A stretch of DNA of 64,000 nucleotides from Colocasia esculenta. Taxonomy: Eukaryota > Streptophyta > Magnoliopsida > Alismatales > Araceae. How positions within the stretch are numbered: the stretch's first letter is position 1; the number at the start of each line of letters is the position of its first letter. Positions 46,825 through 58,636 of this stretch are shown here, piece after piece. The translations under genes and the position numbers were made by a program. Under the pieces are notes generated by a model, which had not been told where the DNA came from, ran no database searches, and saw nothing but the letters and a program-made list of their open reading frames with translations. The stretch spans positions 4,402,001 to 4,466,000 of the forward strand of contig CM024753.1 of the NCBI GenBank assembly GCA_014218235.1, written 5' to 3'.

Positions 46825-47391
46825 TGATACGGATAGGGACCACCGGCGTGGGGTCCACGGATGTGGCCGACGAGGCTGGGTCGTCGGGTCAATTGACAAG
46901 GTCCTCGGCATAAGATCTGATCGTCCCCATATAAGGAAATCCCAGCTGTCCTTACCTTCTCCGAAACCTCACTCCTAATAAGGAAAGGCTCTGAGATCTC
47001 GGGCCGCGACAGTCCCTCCGTCCCTAGCTGGCAACTGCCAGCTGGAAACCAAGGGGAATCATCCGTTGATCGCACCCCCTTACTTTGGGACGTTGAGTCT
47101 ACAAGGAAACTTACATGGCTAACTAAGGCAAGGGGAAAAACCACCTTGCTCAACCTCACCCTATAAAAAACGAAGGAGACGCTCCAGGCCAAGTATGCTA
47201 CTCGTGGCATTTGAACTCTCTTACATCTTCTCTCACAATTAACTTGGGCGTCGGAGTGTCTCCCCACCGAGGCCACTCGTGGTTCTTTGCAGGTGCAGCG
47301 CAAGAAGTCTGAGCCGACGACGACATCGCCATCGCCTTGGGGCCCACCCGATTTGACCCCGGTCAAATCTCCCTTTGCTTGTGCAGCAACA
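46825..47391 (+). repeat. LTR 2 (middle, chimeric) of Tat dimer, 567 bp
   Basis: At four variable sites in its first ~435 bp it has the LTR 3 base. At the variable site near 47303 it has the LTR 1 base (C, where LTR 3 has T). This 3'-type to 5'-type switch is the mark of a crossover between a 3' and a 5' LTR. It acts as 3' LTR of copy 1 and 5' LTR of copy 2. Confidence 0.9.
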
Positions 47392-47411
47392 TTTGGCGCC
47401 GTCTGTGGGAA
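47392..47411 (+). other. Primer binding site, Tat copy 2
   Basis: Same sequence as after LTR 1, directly following the LTR's CA. Confidence 0.75.
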
Positions 47412-47433
47412 GTCGATACAAAAGCTATCCCCA

Positions 47434-49090
47434 ATGGCACCCAAGGCAAAGGCGGTCGCTCGCACGTCGGATGAGGATGTCACCCTCGTCAACACCACCG
47501 AAGCAGCGGTGGGAACATCCAATACGGGGGACCAAGACTCATCGACCTCGTCGCGGCTCGAACACGTCGAGCAAACGTTAGCGAATCTCCAGCTGATTCT
47601 GGTGAGGCTGGAGTAGAACCAGCGGGCCTCCCCCGCTAGGGTTGAAGTTCTGAGTCGTCCAGCGGAGCAGGCTCAAGGTGAGCAGAATGATGCCGAGGCT
47701 CCCAACTGACAGCGCTCGTTTCCGGCGTTGTCGGCAAGCCACGCCGACGTTCCATCGTTGATAGGTGGAACCCCGGCACTGCCTATTATTCAAGCCGACA
47801 ACGCTCCTCCCGTCACGCCAATGGCGGCCATGGGAATCGCAGTGAGGACCGACCCCGCCGACCACTTCTCGGCGGAGTCCGCTCCAGGTACTAACAACGA
47901 GTCTCCCTTCGACTCGCGGTGGAAAGACGACATGCGGGAAATGAACAGGAAGATAGAGGCTTTGCAGCTCGGAACCCGCGCTCCTTCCGTGGCGACGCTT
48001 CTCACTTCCTCGCCATTTACAGAGGAAATCACCTCGGCGCCAGTCCCGTTGAAATTCCAACTGCCCAAATTCCGGCGTTATAATGGAACAACTAATCCCG
48101 TCCACCACCTTGATCATTTTCAAGGGCAGGTGGAAATGATAAATGTGACTGATGCTTTAAAATGCAGAGCTTTCATGTCAACATTGGATGATGCGGCGCT
48201 ACAATGGTTCAAAGCGCTGCCAGCACGGTCGGTCCCAAGCTTCGCCGACCTGGCTCAAAGGTTCCTAGACCACTTCTATAACACGGTGCAGCATTCGCTA
48301 TGCACCGACGACCTATGGCTGATATCGCAGAGAGAGGGCGAGATGTTTCGCGATTACGCCAAGTGATTCCAGGTCGAAATAATGAAAGTAGTGGACCTGG
48401 ACCTGAGAACTGCAGTCAACATCCTTACAAGGGTATGCACCGACGCGGCGTTCGTGGCATCAATCTCCAAAAAGCCACCGGTAAGCCTCTCCGACCTCCT
48501 CTCTCGGATGCAGAAGTACGTCCGACTGGAGTCGACCCTTGGAGCCGCCGGCGTCTCAACGACCGTTAGAGAGAGGAAGCGCAAGCTCGGGGCCGAGCGA
48601 GAAGAGGCCGAGGAGGGAGGAGCACCGCGAGACAGGCGCCGGGAGCTAGAAGGCCGGCGAACATCGGACCAGCGACCCGACGAGTACCGCCGCGTCAGGG
48701 ACCTACCTCGATTCGGGAGGCTGCCATCAGAGATCCTCCCCGTCATCAAGAAACTTCCGGAGTTCAGGCGACCTGAACCAATTGTGAGGCCTCCATCTAG
48801 GCGGGGGACCGATCTGTATTGTGAGTATCATAGGGGCTATGGACACTTAACTACCAATGCAGGAGCCTAAAGATGGAGATAGCGGAGATGCTGCGCCGAG
48901 GAATAATCGGAAGGACATCGTCGACGGCAAGCCCAAGAATAGGGAGCCAGAAGAAGATCGCGAACACGAGGGGAAAGGGGCCGTCTTGGTCCTCGCAGGC
49001 GGACCGGCAGGAGGCGGCGACAGCAACAGAAAAAGAAAGGCGTACGCATCGGCTGTCATCCTCGGTGTGAGCCAACCGCGCCGAACCTGA
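47434..49090 (+). pseudogene. gag, Tat copy 2 (broken)
   Basis: Near-identical to copy 1 and with the same three stops (47614, 47707, 48364). Unlike copy 1 it is uninterrupted across the T-run near 47961. It has extra one-base losses, for example near 48550, 48847 and 48908; the loss near 48852 destroys the frame of the zinc-knuckle-like motif. Confidence 0.88.
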
Positions 49091-49494
49091 AGGAGGTGAT
49101 CACATTTTCTGCCGAAGACGCGATCGGACTGAGCTTCCCTCACGACGACGCGCTAGTCATCCACGCCGACGTTGACGGGTACACCGTGCATCGCATCCTC
49201 GTCGACAACGGAGCTGCGCCCGACGTTCTCTTCTACGATTGCTTCTTGAAGATGACGAATCTGAGCACAGAAATCAAGCCAGTCGCCACGCCTCTATTCG
49301 GGTTCAGCGGAACACCGGTGACCGCCGAGGGATCCATCAGGCTTAAGGTGACTCTGGGCACCCGTCCTCAGCATGTGACGGTTGAGGTCGACTTCCTGAT
49401 TGTGAAGGTAAAGTCGGCCTGCAACGCGATCTTCGGACGTGGACTGCTCGGGAAGCTCGGGGGGGAGTGCCATCGACGTGTCATCAGAAATTGA
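49090..49494 (+). pseudogene. Retropepsin-like protease, Tat copy 2
   Basis: Same as copy 1 (VDNGAAPDVL) except one substitution (R to H near codon QHVTVEV). Confidence 0.85.
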
Positions 49495-49693
49495 AGTTCC
49501 CAACTCCTAACGGAGTGGGAGAAGTTGTCGGAAGTCAGGCCGAGCCGCGCCTCTGCTATTTCTAAGTACGTGCCACTTGCCGATGATGCGATCTTCAACG
49601 ATGTCCAAAAACATGAACCAGTCGAACTTACTAAGCAAATAAAAATCACAAACGGACTACTAACTGTCGGGACCAAACTCAGCAAACTAGAAG

Positions 49694-52600
49694 ATGACAT
49701 CGCCAATTCCTCGGTCAAAGCGGCGACGTATTCGCCTGTCCGATGACGACCTGCCGGGGGTGGATCCGAGCATTATTCAACATCACTTGAACGTCAATCC
49801 CGAGGCCCGACCAATCCGCCAGAAGAAGAGACCCTTGTCAGCCGAAAGGCAGGAAGTGGTCGAAAGCAACTTAATAAAATATTTGCGTGCAGGAACCGTT
49901 AGAAACTCGTTCTATCCAGACTGGGTCGCCAACGTCGTCCTGGTGCGAAAGGCAAATGGCAAGTGGCGGATGTGTGTCGACTTCACCAACCTAAACCGAG
50001 CCTGTCCAAAGGACAGCTTCCCATTACCTCGGATCGATCAACTGGTTGATTCAACCGCCGGACACGAGCTGTTGAGCTTCCTTGACGCCTACTCGGGCTA
50101 TCATCAGATAAGAATGGCCCCGGAGGATGAGGATAAAACATCATTCACCACTGAGAGAGGTTTGTACTGTTTCACTCGTATGCCTTTCGGACTAAAAAAT
50201 GCAGGAGCGACATACCAAAGGCTGGTCAACAAAATGTTCGAAAAGCAAATCGGCAAAACCATGGAGATCTACATTGACGACATGCTGGTGAAAAGCCGAC
50301 AATCCGAGGACCACGTCAAAGACTTGGCCGAGGCTTTCGAAGTATTGCGACATTACGGGATGAAGCTGAACCCGGAAAAGTGCGTCTTCGACGTCAAAGC
50401 TGGAAAATTCCTAGGCTACCTCGTCTCTCAAAGGGGCATTGATATCAACCCCGACAAAGTTCGTGCAATCCTCGACATGTCGGCTCCGAGGACGGTAAAA
50501 GAGGTACAGAGGCTTAACGGCAGGATAACTGCTCTTAGCAGGTTCATGTCCAGGTCGGCGGAACGTTGCCGGCCTTTCTTCGAGATACTGCGGAAGGGTC
50601 GTTTCGAATGGACCGAGGAGTGCCAAAGAGCCTTCGACCAACTAAGGAATACCTGGTGAACGTGCCGACATTAAGCAAGCCAGCGACGACGAAGAAATGC
50701 TATTGTACCTATCTACGACGAACTATTCCATCAGCTCGGTGCTCGTCCGAGAAGAAGATCGAGCCCATCTCCCGGTGTACTATACAAGTAAGGCGCTACG
50801 AGGAGCCGAACAGCGCTACACCGACCTTGAGAAGCTCGGTTACGCTCTCGTAATGGCAGCCCGATGATTACGCCCGTATTTTCAAGCACACAAGATCGTT
50901 GTCCTCACCGACGCTCCGCTCCGACCATTTTCGAGCGACCCGAGTCCTCAGGGAGGTTGGCAAAGTGGGCCGTCGAGCTCGGCGAATTCGATATCGATTT
51001 CAGGCCCCAGGTCGCTATCAAAGTCCAGGCCCTCGCGGATTTTATTCCGAGGGCACCGCCCGGGCAGCGGTGGACGAAGAACCCACGAAAGTTGGGAAAT
51101 TTTCGTCGACGGTGCCTCAAATTCCAGAGGAGGCGGTGCAGGTGTAGTGATGCGCTCCCCCGAGGGCCTCGACTTAAGGTACGCTGTTCGTTTCGGTTTT
51201 GAAGCATCTAACAATGTGGCAGAATACGAAGCTGTGGTGTCGGGGTTAAAAATGGCAAAAACCCTTGGGGCAAAGAGGATACGCATTCATAGCGACTCCC
51301 AGCCAGTCGTCGGTCAAGTATCCCAGACGTTCGAGGCGAAGAGGCAAAGCTCGCCTTGTACAAACCGAGGTGCTAAAGATGATGACAGAATTCGATTCAG
51401 CGGAGCTCATAAAGATACCAAGATCCGAGAACAAACAGGCCGACGAGTTATCAAGATTGCATCGTCGGCACTGAGTCACCTCCATCCCTGTTGATAGAAG
51501 AGTTAATGGAGCCAACTATAGCGTCCAAGGATGTGAGGAGCATCGACGTAGGGTCAATGTGGATGACCCCATTGATAATTTCCTCAGGAACAATGTGCTA
51601 TCAGAAGACAAGAGTGAAGCCGAGCAAACTAGAAGGCGATCGTCAAGGTTCTTCATCTTCGGCGACGACCTATACCGAAAAGGGTTTAGCTACCCGAATC
51701 TCCTATGCGTAGATCCAGTCCAAGCCAAAGAATCGTCGGCGAAGTACACGAAGGTACGTGCGGCTCTCATGCAGGCCCCAGATCCCTGGTGAGAAGAATA
51801 ACCCGACAAGGATACTGGTGGCCGACGATGCTAAAAGACGCCGAGGAATATGTCAAATGTTGTCAGCAATGCCAATTATTCGGCAAAATCGACCGACAAT
51901 CTCCGACGGAGCTCACGACTATAAACTCCCCGTGGCCATTCGCGCAATGGGAAATGGATATCCTCGGACCCTTTCCCCCAGCGTCGGGCCAAAGGAAATT
52001 CATAATTGTTGGCGTTGACTATTTCACCAAATGGGTCGAACCCGAACCTCTGGCTAGAATCACCGACGCCAACGCCTGGGGTTTCGTGTGGAAAAATATT
52101 ATTTGCAGGTTCGGCCTACCTCGAACGATCATCACCGACAACGGAAGACAATTCGACAACCACAAGTTCCGTATGAATTGCGAAGCTCTCGGGATTGAGC
52201 ATAGGTTCTCCTCAGTAGCCCACCCTTAGTCAATGGAATGGCAGAGGTAACCAACCGAACTATCTTAGATGGAATAAAGAAAAGAGTTATAGGCCACAAA
52301 GGTGCCTGGGCCGACCAGCTCCAGCATGTACTGTGGGCATACAGGACAACGCCGAGAGAAGCCACTCGCGAAACACCTTTCGCGTTGGCCTTCGGGATGG
52401 AGGCAGTATCACCCGTGGAAATGCTTGTCCCTTCAAAGAGGTAATCGGGTTCGACGAGGCAAACAACGACCGGTCCTTGCGCGACGAGCTCGACCTCATA
52501 GAAGAGAGGCGTGGAAATGCGTCCACAAGGATGGAGATTTATCAAAGAAGAATCAAGAAAAACTTCGACAAGAAAGTCAAACCGCGACACTTCGCTGTTG

Positions 52601-52790
52601 GAAGCCTTGTCCTCAGGAAGCTCGCCATCTCGGACCCAAAGTCGGCTAGCGGGAAGTTGTCGCCAAATTGGGAAGGGCCTTACAGAGTCTCGGAGACCTC
52701 GGCCATGGTGACTATCGGCTCGAAAACCTTGAGGGTTCTGTCGTACCGAGGACGTGGAACGCGGAACACTTGCGTAAATATTACGCATAA
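49694..52790 (+). pseudogene. pol, Tat copy 2 (many frameshifts)
   Basis: The RT part is open from 49694 to 50659 and keeps YIDD. After that the frame breaks repeatedly by one-base losses in short homopolymers, near 50643, 50680, 50926, 51044, 51087, 51340, 51453, 51470, 51578, 51730, 52233, 52440 and 52690. The two stops of copy 1 are also present. Outside these losses the sequence is almost identical to copy 1, so the true state may be as intact as copy 1. Confidence 0.88.
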
Positions 52791-52796
52791 TCAAGA

Positions 52797-53117
52797 AAAC
52801 GAGGTCGCTTCGGCACTCTGAGGATACGAGGTCGCTACGACACTCTCAGAAAACGAGGTCGCTTCGGCACTCTGAAGATACGAGGTCGCTACGGCACTCA
52901 AAGATACGAGGCCGCTTCGGCGCTCTGAGGATACGAGGTCGCTACGGCACTCGAAGGATACGAGGTCGCTTCAGCACTCTGAGGATACGAGGACGCTGCG
53001 GCACTCTGAGAATACGAGGTCGCTACGGCACTCTAAGGATACGAGGTCGCTTCGGCACTCTAAAGATACGTGGTCGCTTCGACACTCTGAGGATACTAGG
53101 TCGCATCGGCCCCCTTC
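52797..53117 (+). repeat. ~27-bp minisatellite after pol, copy 2
   Basis: Same unit number and order as in copy 1. Confidence 0.92.
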
Positions 53118-53241
53118 TAAATTAAACAAAGTCGCCCCGATGGCTAACCGGACGAGATCATACGAGGTCGCGCAATGTTCGACAAAAGAAGAAATAAGCG
53201 CCTCGGCGCAGTGTTTAGCAAAAGAGGAAAAACTACGAAAC

Positions 53242-55092
53242 TCAGCATTCTTTGGATGCGACGTCCTCGGCTAGTACCTTCTCGACAGCCTCGGCGAAAA
53301 TCTCGTCGGCCGCCTTCGACATAGCTTCGTCAACCACGGCCGCGGCGGCTTGCTTCTCGTCCTGCTTCGTCCCACGGATGGCCGAGAGATCAAGATCAGG
53401 AAACTGCCCCGCGACGCGAGCAAGGCAGTCATTATAACCCTCTCCAAAGAGGCCAGTTATCTCCTCGGCAAGCTCCTCCGAAGAACGGTACTCCTGAATC
53501 GCCGCCTCCCGCTCGTCTGACACGAGCTGCGTCGTCTTATCGCGGTACAACTTGAACGACTCAGCCTCGGCGGCGAGCGCCGACCTAGCATCCAGAAGTG
53601 CTTCCTTCTCGGCCTGGAGGGCCTTGTTCGCAGAGTCGAGCAGCGCCCTGAGCTCACCCTCGATCTTCTTCGCTTCATCGGCCTCCTTCCGACGAAGGGA
53701 TTACTCTGACGCAACCAAGGCCTCCATCTCGGCTACGCACTTGCTAAAAGACTCGGCCTTCACCTCGGCTCGGTAAACGAAGGCATCATAATTCGCCATT
53801 AGCGCCAGAACCATAGGATAAAACTCGCTGACCAACCTTCGAGGGGACTTCGCCAGGTGTCGGCTTTCAGCTCGACAGGTATCGACGTCTGCCCCCAGTT
53901 AACTGGATCGAAGACGATCTTGGGTGCAACAGGCTCCTTAGGGGGACTGATGCGGAAGGCGTCGAGCTGTGAAGGCGCTTCGTCGGCCTCTCCACAACAG
54001 CCTGAGTCGAAGCCTTTGCTTCTGAACTCCCCTCCATCTCTTTTCCCGCCGCGACGACTACAGGTTCCGAGCCCTCCAAGGACGCTTCTCGGCTCGCTGC
54101 GGGTCCCTCCGAGAACGCGCAATATCGGCCAGAGAGGGGCCGGGCCTCACCTTGCGTGTCGGGGATTTCATCTCGGCCATCATTGTATAGACAACAAAGC
54201 CAACGATCTGTCAGAAAAGGACCAAACAATTCATGGGAAAAGGCAAAAACGACGCGCGACGACCTTCTAGGCCTTCAGCAATCAAATCCAGCAGATCGTC
54301 GATGGTTCGGTCAGGTCGGTTTTCTCCGTCTCTCGTAGGTATGCGAAATCCGCAAGCTCGGCTGCACTAAGCTTTGGGGGCTCAAACGCCTTCTGGCGAA
54401 CGTTAACCGAGGACCACTCAGTCGGAAAAGGCCAACCACCGGGAGAGTATATGAAGACAAACTCCCTCTTCCACCCGTGCACGGACGACGGAAGATTCTT
54501 TACAAGCTGACGACCCGATCGAGCCGTGAAATACAACCAGTCGCCAAATGGTTTGACGGAAAAACAATAGAAGAAGAGGCGAATCGTCGGATGCACGGCG
54601 GCAGTGGCGCAAACGCCAGGAAGCCGACGATCGCTCGCCACGCATTGGGCGTCAACTGCGAAGGGGCGGCTCCAAGCTCGAAAAGAAGGTCTATTACGAA
54701 GGGTGAAAAGGAAAACGCAGACCTCCACGGACCGCCTCATTGTACACACAAACCCCCCCATCTTGAACGTAATGGGCTCGAAACCGCTTATTGGCAAAAA
54801 ATACCACATCGGCGGGAAGCTTGGGGCTCAGGCGCTTCCTGATCCATTTGAAGGTCTCGGAGGTTGTTGCGCACCAAGCGTCTTCGACATTGTCGGCTTG
54901 GCGGCGATCCCCAGAGGTGTGAGCCGAAGGGGCACGTGGGACATACTTCCCAGGTCGGATTCTCAATGCAAAATCCTCCTCAACCGGACCATAGATGAAG
55001 GTGCCGGTTCGGGGGTCGTAACTAGAAGGGGCATCACTATCCGTCCTGGAGGAGGATTCCGCGTCGGAAGGAGGAGAAGGCGTTTGGCTCAT
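53242..55092 (-). pseudogene. Antisense ORF, Tat copy 2 (broken)
   Basis: Same protein as in copy 1 with the same two stops (54210 and 53700 regions). Additional one-base differences break the frame, for example near 53855, 53943, 54079, 54300 and 54614. The start MSQTPSPPSD at 55092 is kept. Confidence 0.78.
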
Positions 55093-55235
55093 GGCTTACC
55101 TCGAAGGAGTGCAAGCGAAGGCTGAGCCGACGACACGGACCTGAGCGGAAGAGGAAAGAACACGACGTCGGAAAAGGCTATCCGCAATCGCCCGGGAGGA
55201 GAAGCAGATAGAACTCTCTCCCGCGACAGGTCCAG

Positions 55236-55244
55236 CCATTTATA
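55236..55244 (-). promoter_or_regulatory. TATA-like box of antisense ORF, copy 2
   Basis: TATAAATGG on the minus strand, same place as in copy 1, with one extra A just upstream. Confidence 0.5.
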
Positions 55245-55586
55245 AGAGACACAGCCGTGGCATAATCAGACGGTCATAAGCAAATTCGACGCATCAGAGG
55301 TGGAAAAGCCGCCACGTGTCAGAAGCTGAACGGGCAAAGTACTATACACCAGGATCGCTAACGCTTACCGCCGTTCAGGAGCCATCATTAGCAGTAAAAT
55401 CAGGCGATCGCGAGCCGATCGGCCTCTCAAATCGCACATTAATGTGCACGATCTTCGATACTTCCTGTTAGAGCCGTCGCCTGGGAGCAACAATACCATC
55501 CTCGGCTTATGCGTCCAGGATTCTCGGGAAAGCTACGACGAAAAGTCAATTCCGCTCGTCTTCTCATCAGATCCCCTGGATCCAAT

Positions 55587-55601
55587 GAGAAGCCGGGGGG
55601 A
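55587..55601 (+). other. Polypurine tract before LTR 3
   Basis: Same tract as before LTR 2. Confidence 0.7.
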
Positions 55602-55605
55602 CTAG

Positions 55606-56173
55606 TGATACGGATAGGGACCACCGGCGTGGGGTCCACGGATGTGGCCGACGAGGCTGGGTCGTCGGGTCAATTGACAAGGTCCTCGGCATAAGATCTG
55701 ATCGTCCCCATATAAGGAAATCCCAGCTGTCCTTACCTTCTCCGAAACCTCACTCCTAATAAGGAAAGGCTCTGAGATCTCGGGCCGCGACAGTCCCTCC
55801 GTCCCTAGCTGGCAACTGCCAGCTGGAACCAAGGGGAATCATCCGTTGATCGCACCCCCTTACTTTGGGACGTTGAGTCTACAAGGAAACTTACATGGCT
55901 AACTAAGGCAAGGGGAAAAACCACCTTGCTCAACCTCACCCTATAAAAAACGAAGGAGACGCTCCAGGCCAAGGTATGCTACTCGTGGCATTTGAACTCT
56001 CTTACATCTTCTCTCACAATTAACTTGGGCGTCGGAGTGTCTCCCCACCGAGGCCACTCGGTGGTTCTTTGCAGGTGCAGCGCAAGAAGTTTGAGCCGAC
56101 GACGACATCGCCATCGCCTTGGGGCCCACCCGATTTGACCCCGGTCAAATCTCCCTTTGCTTGTGCAGCAACA
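55606..56173 (+). repeat. LTR 3 of Tat dimer (568 bp)
   Basis: TGATACGG...GCAGCAACA followed by the right TSD CTTGG (56174-56178). It is the original 3' LTR type. Confidence 0.93.
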
Positions 56174-56991
56174 CTTGGATCTACAATTCTCAGGAGACTT
56201 GAAAGCTTGAATGATTGTGTGTTGGTCTCTTCAGGAGTTGTTGCAAGAAAAATTGTTGCAATGAATGTTCCGGTTCTTCTCTTGTCTTCTGTACTTCAAA
56301 CTTGTATATATATATCTTCAATTTGAAATATGGACGTTGAAGTATCCGTTGTCTCTCTCTCTTGGGAGTAGTCGTTAGACTGAAGGGTGACTGGAGTCTT
56401 GGAAGCTTCCAGTCAACAGTCTTTGAACACTTGAGCACGCAAAGAGATGAGATCTTCAGAAGTATCCTATGGCTTCTATTTTGTTTAACTTTGTATCAAG
56501 GAGCTAGATCAGAAGTCTGCACAAGTGTCAATCTCAAATAGCAGACAGCTAAATTGTCTCTGATGTCAGTCAACGTTAGTAGCAATAGACATGAAAATAG
56601 TAATGCCAAATAGCTTAAGTCTAAAAGACGCAATCAGAGTAAGCACGATAAATGATGATATTGTCTGCATGCATGCAGAGATACGTTCAGGTCTCATTAA
56701 ATGTAGGTGCGTCAGAGAGATGCATACCTGGTCTTTGACTAGTCAACAAAGATAATATCAAGTCAATATGAAATCGATGACTATATGACTTATGAAATCG
56801 TTATGAATAAGTCAGGTTGACCAAGTCGTTATGACACAGAAGAAATCGTTGTGAAACACTTAACAAATCGTTATACAAAGCAAATCGTTGTGAACACTTA
56901 TCAAGTCGTTATGAGCTCTAAAGAAATCGTTGTTTAAAGAAATCGTTACAGTATCTGATAAAATCGTTACAACAAGCAAGTCGTTGCGAGT

Positions 56992-57430
56992 TCTAAAGAA
57001 ATCATTATGATAACTTAACAAATCGTTACTGAGAGCAAGTCGTTGCGAGTTCTAAATAAATCGTTATGATGACTTATGAAATCGTTACGGCGAGCAAGTC
57101 ATTGCGAGTTCTAAAGAAATCGTTATGATGACTTATAGAATCGTTACGACGGGCAAGTCGTTGCGCTTTCTAAAGAAATCGTTGCGATGACTTATAGAAT
57201 CGTTACGACGGGCAAGTCGTTGCGCTTTCTAAAGAAATCGTTACGGTAACTTATAGAGTCGTTGTGACGAGCAAGTCGTTACGGGCTCTAAAGAAATCGT
57301 TACGGTAACTTATAGAGTCGTTGTGACGAGCAAGTCGTTACGAGCTCTAAAGAAATCGTTACGGTCACTTATAGAGTCGTTGTGACGAGCAAATCGTTAC
57401 GGGCTCTGAAGAAATCGTTACGGTCACTTA
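56992..57430 (+). repeat. ~60-bp tandem repeat with AAATCGTT motifs
   Basis: About eight units, period 58-60 bp, each with TCTAAAGAAATCGTT, an ACTTATAGA(A/G)TCGTT part and GAGCAAGTCGTT. They belong to the reverse solo LTR; looser AAATCGTT motifs extend the array to about 56770-57560. Confidence 0.88.
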
Positions 57431-58636
57431 TAGAGTGATTGTGGCATCGACTTGTTTGAAACAACATGACTTTTCAGCCAGAAAGGAAATCGTTATGATA
57501 ATTCTATTGAAATCGATATGCTTATAAAGAAATCGTTATGGCCTTCAATAGAAGTCGATATGAACTTAGAGAAATAATATGTTGATCAGATAAAAAGCTT
57601 TAAGGAAATAATTCATACCTTAACTGCTTGTTTGACCTTCATGTTTTTCTCTGTACTAAAGACTTATGAAAGATTCATTAGATAAAATCTTGTTCGGTTT
57701 TGTGAATCACCAAAATATATACGTAATTAATTAAAATTACTTGGGGATAGACTGATCATCACTCTCGACTGAGATCGCGACCAAGGACAAGGCCGCCTTC
57801 TGATCGCGACGCCACGACATGTAGCAATAAGAAACCCTGTCGCGACCTGGTCGCGACAGCCGGGTCCGTCGCCATCTCAGGCGCAAACCCTAATTCGGGA
57901 ACCATCTCCGGATTTTCCATGCAAACCACCCTAAACCCAGTTTCAACCCAGTTTCCATGCTTATTTCACCTCCTAGACATGGTATCTACTGTTCTCAAAG
58001 CAGTAAACTAGCTAACATGCAATCCATGCAATCAAACATGGTGGAATCTCCCTACCTTCATGAAGAACGCGCAATCCTCGCATGGCACGGCGTCTCTCCC
58101 GCTCCATACGACGTCCTCGCATCGAGAGCGCGACGAGAACCCCGCCGAAACACCGGATCGCCCACGAAACCGCGACAACTCCTCCCCTGGGTCGAGCAGA
58201 GCTTGGGAAAGCTCTGTTCGGCCAACCTTCTTAAACAATGCACAGCGGTTGGGATCGCAAGGTAGGCATGCGTCGCAACCTGATCGCGACTCAGGTGATC
58301 GTCGCCTTCCCACTCCTGACGTCAGCAAGCCTCCCCAGCGTACGACACGCGGCGCACATGCAGACGTCGACCCCAAAAACGGCAACCAGAACGCAACCCT
58401 CATTGCTGTTGCGTTCAGAACGTGACCTACACCTCCATCGCGTTCACATCCAGTGAACCAACGGGCACTACGGGCCTGACCTATCGGCCCACTAAGCTCC
58501 GCACACACTCAGAAGCCACAACCAAGGCTCAATGACCCCACATTAGTCATGAGCACTATACCAAAACCAATAAACACATATCCGAACAGCCATTAAACGA
58601 CGATCCACAAAGATCCTAAGAACGTGGTACGTTACA

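Larger units (their letters stand above)
38014..56173 (+). mobile_element. Tat-type Ty3/gypsy tandem dimer (LTR-int-LTR-int-LTR), TSD CTTGG
   Basis: Three ~568-bp LTRs (38014-38582, 46825-47391, 55606-56173) enclose two nearly identical ~8.2-kb internal regions. Only the outer ends carry a target-site duplication, CTTGG at 38009-38013 and 56174-56178; deleting the dimer and one TSD restores the reverse solo LTR. The Tat lineage is indicated by the VDNGAAPDVLFYD-type protease, the second RNase H between the first RNase H and integrase, and an antisense ORF between pol and the 3' LTR, as known from Grande-type elements. Both internal copies carry the same nonsense codons, so neither is autonomous. 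Confidence 0.93.
37415..57761 (-). mobile_element. Copia-type solo LTR, reverse, ~2.2 kb, TSD CTCTC, split by Tat dimer
   Basis: Its own pieces are 37415-38013 and 56179-57761. On the + strand it begins TGTTGCCC and ends GATCATCA, flanked by CTCTC at 37410-37414 and 57762-57766. On the minus strand it resembles the forward solo LTR at 34867-36633 in its 3' part (GGACTGGACGTAGGACT, CCGAACCAGGATAA, then a C-rich stretch before CTCTGG). It also has the same kind of AAATCGTT motif array, so the two are members of one superfamily in opposite orientation. The Tat-type dimer is inserted at 38014 with TSD CTTGG. Confidence 0.85.
33403..58636 (+). mobile_element. 3' LTR of Tekay/Del-like gypsy element, ~3.1 kb, split by insertions
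   Basis: The LTR begins TGTTACAATCC after a polypurine tract and ends GGTACGTTACA, directly against satellite DNA at 58637. Its own pieces are 33403-34866, 36639-37414 and 57767-58636, about 3.1 kb together, a length usual for Tekay/Del chromovirus LTRs. The insertions between the pieces are two Copia-type solo LTRs, the second carrying the Tat-type dimer. The left partner LTR is missing, so no TSD can be shown. Within it is a doubled ~28-bp repeat at 37121-37176. Family placement is by general resemblance (TGTTACA...GTTACA ends, length) and is tentative. Confidence 0.7.
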
